From Canna indica (taxonomy: Eukaryota; Streptophyta; Magnoliopsida; Zingiberales; Cannaceae), in NCBI GenBank assembly GCA_034359265.1, contig CP136890.1:84469501-84533500 (forward strand): a DNA stretch of 64,000 nt, given 5' to 3'. The notes under the pieces were generated by a model that did not search any database, was not told the origin of the DNA, and saw only the letters and a list, made by a program, of their open reading frames with translations. Shown piece by piece: positions 58,169 through 64,000 of this stretch; position 1 is the first letter of the stretch, and each line of letters starts with the position of its first letter. The position numbers were made by a program, and so were the translations under genes.

Positions 58169-58980
58169 GCTGATGTTGTTGTGTAAATCGAAATATTGGA
58201 GTTAACATTATATAAGAAAGACGAGGAAAGCTTTAGGTCTGCCATGGCAATAAGAGGAAGGACTTCTAGATCTCCCGACAAGTATTTTCGTCAAATTTTC
58301 TAATTTCTATAACTTAAAAAAAATCACATAATCATAAGAATTTAAAGTAATATATAATTGCTTACTTGCAGCTAAAATGGTGGAACTTATTTGGGATTGC
58401 TACTCTGAATCTTCAGCAATTGACAATTAAAACTTAAAGTTTAACTTGCAGTGCTAGTGGTTGCGAGCGTAATTGAGTGTGTTTGAGCACGTAAACATAT
58501 GTTCTTTTATCTTATATAGTTTTATTTTATGTAGAGTAATATTAACTTAAATGATTTAGTTAATTTATAAAATTAACTTTTTAGCTTTTGACTTTGTATT
58601 TATTTAACTCTTGCAATAGATTCATACAAAGAAAAGAAACATGTTGGAGCATAAAAGACTTCAAGATTTGGTGTACATCAAGTATAACCAAGCACTTAAG
58701 GCTCGCTATAATTCAAAGACTACAACTGGCCCGATATCCCTCAATGATATTGATGACAGTAACGAATGGTTGGTTGGAGAGATGGGAGATAATAATGAAA
58801 ATGGGCAAAAGATGACTTGGTTTTTGGTAACGATAATCTAACTTGGGGTGATGTTGCAAAGGCATCAGGAGTTGGTGAGAGTATACACACGAAGTAATAA
58901 AGGGAAGTCGAAGTCAAGCTCCATGCCTGGTTCTTCTCGAATTGTTGATATTGACGATGAAGAAGTTCAATAACAGCTCT
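58169..58980 (+). pseudogene. hAT transposase C-terminal exons (element A)
   Basis: Exon fragments: 58211-58281 (YKKDEESFRSAMAIRGRTSR), an intron, about 58374-58490 (WWNLFGIATLNLQQL, SASGCERNWSVFEH with a shift), an intron, and 58621-58975 (IHTKKRNMLEHKRLQDLVYI, NEWLVGEMGD, NLTWGDVAKASGVGE). The GCERNWS block is the dimerisation signature. It belongs with 53534-54170 as the gene into which element B inserted. Confidence 0.78.
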
Positions 58981-59036
58981 TTTGGCATCTATGTAATTAT
59001 CAATTGAATCAAGTTGTAGATGCAATCATGCAACCA

Positions 59037-59233
59037 CCGGCGGAGCCAGAAATAAAGAAAGGGGTGCAAAGTTTTTTTTTCAAGATAGGGGGCAAAAATA
59101 GACAAGGGGGCAAAGCATGAATTAAGGGGGGAGGGGCAACTAATATATATAGGAGGGCAAAATTGACTTTTCTCCTATAAAATAAGACAAATTGGAATTT
59201 GAGAGTTCTCCTCTACATGGCTCCGCCAGTGCA
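59037..59233. mobile_element. Small MITE, 197 bp
   Basis: Ends CCGGCGGAGCCA and TGGCTCCGCCAGTGCA are inverted. The flanking heptamer GCAACCA occurs at 59030-59036 and 59234-59240, with a near match extending to eight bases. The G-rich interior (AGGGGGCAAA repeats) is non-coding. Confidence 0.68.
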
Positions 59234-59240
59234 GCAACCA

Positions 59241-60189
59241 TCAAAAATTGTCATAGATTTATGATATGGAGTATTTATAAAATACATGAAAAGATACATA
59301 CTTAAAAGAAAAATCATATTTAACATCATATAAGAATTCAATTTGTTTAAGCAAATGAAGATTTGCGATTCTACAACGTACATCATCCAGCAAATGAAAC
59401 ATGCAAATTCATCTAATTTTTTTTTTCTAAAAAAACAAGTGGCTACCTATTTGTTTAAGCAAATGAAAATTTATGATTCGACAACATACATCACCCAACA
59501 AATTTGAAGTGGAATTTTGCTATGTGAAGTCCATATTCAAAGGGAATTATATTTTTCTATTTGAAGAGAAATGTGATCCCAAAGTTCTGCTATTACAAAT
59601 TCAGGTTTTTACAACAAACTAGAGCTTAGCTAAGCTAAAAACTACTTCATCATTACCTAATAGTAATTAACCCAAGTACCTGCAGCCTTAAGGGTCGGAT
59701 TTCCGGCAGCAGGAGAGGGGTCACGAGCTGGCGGCGTCGGGTCAGGTGGAGGCCGGGCAAGGGCGCGAACGCGGCGGACAGAGGTTGAGGGGACGGTGGT
59801 TGAGATCTTGATGGTGGCGCGCTGTCGACAGCTTGCTAGCAGGTGGGCGATTGAAGGCGGCTGGATGGCAGCGAGCAGAAGGTTGCAGAGTCAGATGCGA
59901 TGAGAAAGGGCGGGCGGCGATCGAGCGAGAAACCAAATAACAAATGGGGATCGGGAAGATTAGGGCATTGTAACGAGTTATTTATCAATTTCGGATTTGG
60001 GCAGATCTGACCAAATAACAAAGGAAATTTCGGACTTCCAAATAGAAAACAAAATTCTCAAATTGGAATTAAAAATATAGAATTTTTATCATATAAATTA
60101 AAATTATTTTAGTTACTATAGATTGCCTTTTAATGATTTTTATAAGACTTAAAATACTTTATATAATTCTAAAGCTGTTAAATGGAATT
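59241..60189. other. Intergenic with a GC-rich island at 59690-60000
   Basis: 59340-59500 contains two degenerate copies of GTTTAAGCAAATGAA...CAACATACATCAxCCA. 59690-59940 is unusually GC-rich (GGCGGCG, GGCGCGAACGCGG) in an AT-rich setting. It may be a promoter-proximal or captured exon fragment, but no protein family is recognised in either strand. Confidence 0.45.
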
Positions 60190-60429
60190 GATTGTTAAAC
60201 GGAATTGGTTGGAGTATCCAACCTGTTTTTTTTTTTTTTGCAAGAAATAAGAACTACTTCAAATTACGGAAGATAACTAGGACCGAAAAGGTCCCTTACA
60301 ACGATGTCAAGCAGTTCGGTGGTCTAACATTTGACCAAACCTTCGAACTAACAAAAAAGCGGCTTAATTACACTATTTATACATGAATACAAATGAAATA
60401 ACAAAACAAGCTAAAGAGAAAGAATAAAT

Positions 60430-61451
60430 GTCATCAAAAATTGATTGAATTCTCCAGTCCAGACATTTCTTTTTCTGAAGGTTGTCCATAAGAATCTTCG
60501 AGTCAGATTCAATGATAACATGAGTGAATTATTCCTGCAAAACAATGACTAAGGCTTGTCTAACTACAAGCGCTTCAGCATAAAGAATGGAAGGAGCGTT
60601 AATAACAACACATTCAGCATAAAGTATTTCACCAAGGTGATTTCTAGCAATAATACCAATACCAAAATTATTTAAAGAGTATGAGGCATCACAGTTCAAT
60701 TTAATATGACTAGATATTGGTGGAATCCATTTGAGAGAAATAGGTTGTTTTATTTTAATGTTGCCCTCATGACTATAAATCGAACAGAGCGTACCGACAT
60801 AGGAAATGATCTTTTTCATTAAGCATAAGGGGGAAAGCTGCCGCACCTGGTGCAGCGTTTCATTTCTCCTACGTTCAATTTAATATGACTAGAGATTGGT
60901 GGAATCCATTTGAGAGAAATATGCTGTCTTATTTTAATGTTGCCTTCAGGACTATAAACTGAACCGAGCATACCGACATAGGAAATGATCTTTTTCATTA
61001 AGCATAAGGGGGAAAGCTGCCGCACCTGGTGCAGCGTTTCATTTCTCCTAAACCAGATAAACCACCAGGAAACGGCAACCAACTTTTTTATCGAGCAACA
61101 AACTGAATCATCGCTCAAGATAATAAGGTCGCTACCACGAATCCAAGTGTTAATATCTGGCAGCATAATATGCAAATGCAATTGAATAAGGTTCCAAACA
61201 TTCATAGAAAAAGAACAATGACAGAAAAGATGCTCAAAACTTTTATCCTTTAAACCACACAGAAGACAAACTTTATCCGCGGAAAGTTTTAAATCAAAAA
61301 ACCGACTACGGGTAAGAAGTCTATCATGCATCAGTTTCCAAAGAAACAATTTAATCTTTTCATGAACACATAAAGACCAAATATCAGACCAATTACAAGT
61401 AGAAATCGGCAAATACAAATTATGCTTAAGGAGAAAAGAATACGCTGACAC
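60430..61451 (-). pseudogene. LINE zinc-binding and RNase H region with internal duplication
   Basis: CLLCGLKDKSFEHLFCHCSF is the Cys/His zinc-binding region. WIPPISSHIKLNCDASYSLN, IGIIARNHLGE, LYAEALVVRQAL and IIESDSKILM are the RNase H blocks with the catalytic D, E, D in order. A 179-bp tandem duplication falls between them and duplicates the start of RNase H out of frame. Confidence 0.85.
60695..61052. repeat. 179-bp tandem duplication inside the LINE
   Basis: 60695-60873 and 60874-61052 are about 96% alike (TTCAATTTAATATGACTAGA ... GCGTTTCATTTCTCCTA). The unit length is not a multiple of three, so it shifts the frame. Confidence 0.88.
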
Positions 61452-61720
61452 AATAGTAACATTTTTCGTAGTGTTTTCTTTTCAAACATAGTAATCATCA
61501 TTGAAGATTAAAGACAACCCAATCTCATAAATGGATTCACCAATCTCAGCCGAAAATAATGACTTACATAAATCATAATTCCGACTCTGATTGGTAATAA
61601 GAGTAGCAACAGTAACCTCATGATGCAAGTTCTTCACATTAACATAAGTTGGTTTTATGCTAATGGGTAAATCCATCACCCAAGTATCATTAAAGATAAG
61701 AGTATTGTGACCAGATCTAA

Positions 61721-63828
61721 TTAGAGAGGTAAAGCCAAACTTAAGGTGCTTGAAAGTCTTGATGAAAAGTCTCCAAGCCCAAGAGGTAGAAGGAGTAGTA
61801 ATGGTTGAAACAGTGAGGATGGATACTTGTTCATAACTAAGTGAACCCAGATATTGTTGCTCATATTGATGTAAGTCTGAACTCTTTTAGCATTAAGGGC
61901 TAGGCTTTGAAGAGAAATATTATGAACTCCTAAATCACCTTGAGATTTAGGTAAAGTAATTTGGTTCCAAGAGATGAGATGCATTTTATTAGAATCATCA
62001 TTTGAACCCCAAAAAAAATTACTAATGATTTGATTTAGCTTGTTTAGAATCTTCTTTGAAAGCCAAGCAATGGAAAGGGTGTGTAAATGGATGGAGGTCA
62101 GCACTGAGTTGATTAGAGTCAACTTACCAGCTTGAGAGAGGTAGTTTGACCACCAGGAGCCTAATTTGGTGTTGATGGAGTCAAAAAGATAATCATGTGC
62201 ATTTTCAAGGGGTCTCCCAGGGGAGATCATAGTCCCTAAGTATTTGAATGAAAATGAGCCTTCATTCATTCCTACGAAATGGCATATACACTCCTTGATG
62301 TGAGAAGGGGTATGTTTGGGAAAGAAAATGCTAGATTTGAGAGGATTGACCTTTTGACCCGTTAAGGAGTGGTAATGCTCAAGAATAGATTGGATGGTAT
62401 TTAAGCTCTTGTTGTCAGCCTTAAAGCAAAGCATGATATCATCAGCAAAAAGTAAATGGTTAAGTTGAAAATTATTCTTAAAGCTGAGATGAGTTAATTT
62501 ATTTTCTTGGACAGTCTTGTTAATGTGGAGGGAGAGGGTTTGGGCAACAAGGATATAAAGAAAGGAAAAGATAGGATCACCCTGCCTTATGCCTCTACTG
62601 AATTGAAAAAAACTAGAAAGGCTACCATTAACTAAGCATGAAAAGGTGGTGGTTGTGAGACAAGAAGAAATCCAATTAATGAAGGTGGTGGAAAGACATA
62701 TAACTCCAAGACAATAAGTATGGCTTTCCAAGAAATGGAATCAAAAGCCTTTTCTATGTCAAGCTTAACCATAATAAAAGGGTTTCTACTTTTAGACTTG
62801 TAAACGGAGTGAGTTATTTCTTGGGCAAGGATGATGTTTTCATAAATGTTTCTACCCTTGATAAAGGCAGACTATTCATTGGAAATAAGATGGGGAAGGG
62901 TTTTTTTCATCCTATTTGCAAGTATTTTGAAGAAAATACAATAATTTAAGTTGCAAAGAGAGATAGACCTATAATCCTTAACTCTAGAGGGATTTTTGCA
63001 CTTAGGGATAAAAGTAAGAACTGTTTGATTCCAAGAGTAAAGGAGAAAGATAGTTTGTTGGAAATTAAGGATGCATTGGAAAATATCATCTTGAATGATG
63101 CTCCAATAGTGCTTGTAGAACTCTGTTGTGAAGCAATCAAGACCAGGGCTTTTGTCATTGGTCATAGACTTTACCGTGTTCCAAAGTTCATTTCTAGTGA
63201 AGGGTTTGATAAGATTATTTTTCATGGAGGAAGTAATAGAAGGGAAGTTAGGCCAAAGCTAAATGAAAAAGGTATTTAACTAATAAGGCTGCCAAAGGTT
63301 TTGGTAATAGTTAGCAAAAATTTTAAGGATGTCAGCATCTTTAGAGCAAGGAGTGCCAGTGTCATCCATGATTTTGTTGATGAAATTTAATCTCCTTCTA
63401 GATGTGACAATTCTATGAAAATAGGTAGTATTTTTGTCACAATCTAAAAGTCCCTTTATTTTAGCTTTGGCCCACCATTTCAGGCTAATTTGGTACTGAA
63501 TATTGTTGATTTGGGTACGAAGAGAATCAAGATTTGATTGCTCTTGGGTTGAGAGGCTAGTGTCAGCCTCTTTGTTCTCAAGAATTGGAGCAGCAGCCCT
63601 GGTCATCTTAAGGTTAGCTTCAAGGTTCCCAACCCGATCTTTATTCCAGTTGAAAAGAGTCTTCCTAGTTTGAGATAGGTCGAGCATAAAGCTGAATTGG
63701 CTAATAGGGTTGAGAGGATGATTAGACCAAGCATCCTGAATGATGGTAGTAGATTTAGGATACTCAGTCCAAAAATTTTGGAATTTAAAAAGTTTTGACC
63801 TAACATTAGTTTTAGGGTTTAATTCCAA
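61721..63828 (-). pseudogene. LINE reverse transcriptase (ORF2), frameshifted
   Basis: Linker frame to 63280, then stops. RT motifs: NDKSPGLDCFTTEFYKHYW, TFIPKCKNPSRVKDYRSISL, a stop at NE*SAFIKGRN, VKLDIEKAFDSISW, GIRQGDPIFSFLYILV, and the catalytic LLFADDIMLCF at about 62435-62467, followed by FKYLGTMISPGRPL and the thumb. The DIEKAFD and FADD aspartates are present. At least two frameshifts/stops (near 63280 and 62720-62880) make it inactive. Confidence 0.88.
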
Positions 63829-64000
63829 AAGAATGAGACAGTGGTCAGAACCATATCTAAGGAGATGCTTGACTCTAGAAGTGCCATTAAAGTGAAGCCA
63901 AGCAGAGTTGGCAAAGGCACGGTCAAGTCTAATGATGATTCTCTTATCATCTTTCCTATTGTTACACCAAGTGTATTTAGGCCCACTAAACCCTAAATCT

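Larger units (their letters stand above)
60226..64000 (-). mobile_element. L1-type LINE, 3' portion, extends past the right edge
   Basis: Minus strand. Order from the right edge: the end of the endonuclease (63840-64000: DLGFSGPKYTWCNN, RLDRAFANSAW, YGSDHCLILL), a linker (63280-63828), reverse transcriptase (about 63225-61720), a zinc-binding region (about 61300-61200) and RNase H (about 60840-60450). It ends in a run of 14 T on the plus strand (60226-60239), the poly-A tail. ORF1 and most of the endonuclease lie outside the window. Target duplication cannot be tested here. Confidence 0.9.

Noticed and set aside
63025..63279. Plus-strand frame within the LINE.
   Set aside because: Antisense shadow of the reverse transcriptase region.
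1..64000. tRNA, rRNA, CRISPR, operon-type or pararetrovirus features.
   Set aside because: No complete A/B-box pair with a cloverleaf, no rRNA motifs, no spacer-repeat arrays and no viral coat or movement protein motifs. The reverse transcriptase found belongs to an L1-type LINE.

Overview
This window is nuclear DNA from a flowering plant. It has spliced genes with canonical GT-AG introns, four recognisable plant protein families, AT-rich intergenic DNA and many plant-type transposable elements, and no bacterial or organellar features. I cannot name the species. The four host genes are all on the minus strand: (1) a GAUT13/14-like galacturonosyltransferase (65-11261, 3' end off the left edge), (2) a leucine-rich-repeat-only secreted protein (19538-26697), (3) a SNAP33-type Qbc-SNARE (38290-42429) and (4) a single-exon F-box protein (48320-49075). 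They have unrelated roles (pectin synthesis, apoplastic LRR, membrane fusion, ubiquitin ligase adaptor), so their shared strand need not mean shared function. I rebuilt the exons of genes 1-3 by hand. Phases close at every junction.

Most of the rest is mobile DNA, often nested and often inside introns. 1-11.3 kb: the GAUT gene. Its 6.2-kb intron holds a decayed hAT transposon (1667-6002) with an inverted copy of its own 3' end, and another intron holds a TRIM array of three LTRs. 11.5-19 kb: gene-free AT-rich DNA with two fold-back elements, three hAT-type MITEs with 8-bp target duplications, and a probable 2.9-kb non-autonomous Helitron. 19.5-26.7 kb: the LRR gene, with a 1.05-kb internally deleted chromodomain Gypsy element in one intron. 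26.9-27.7 kb: a palindromic fold-back. 28.2-36.7 kb: a Mutator-like element (MULE) with about 450-bp terminal inverted repeats and a perfect 9-bp target duplication. It carries a transposase remnant and, on the opposite strand, a GRF-zinc-finger pseudogene, and is interrupted by a 5-kb Copia retrotransposon and a 0.7-kb MITE. 38.3-44.1 kb: the SNAP33 homologue with an intact TRIM in an intron.

45-51 kb: a MITE, an internally deleted LINE, the F-box gene and AT-rich spacer. 51.3-59 kb: a rearranged cluster in which two halves of one non-coding LTR retrotransposon family sit in opposite orientation, giving 1.29-kb inverted arms, among fragments of at least two hAT transposons; a 35-bp direct repeat marks two of the breakpoints. 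60.2-64 kb: the 3' part of an L1-type LINE (minus strand, poly-A at 60226) running off the right edge. I found no tRNA, rRNA or CRISPR. I saw no wholly new gene system. The most unusual structures are the MULE with its captured GRF gene and nested insertions, and the inverted retrotransposon/hAT cluster. Element ends are good to a few bases where a target duplication is given and to roughly 10-30 bases elsewhere.
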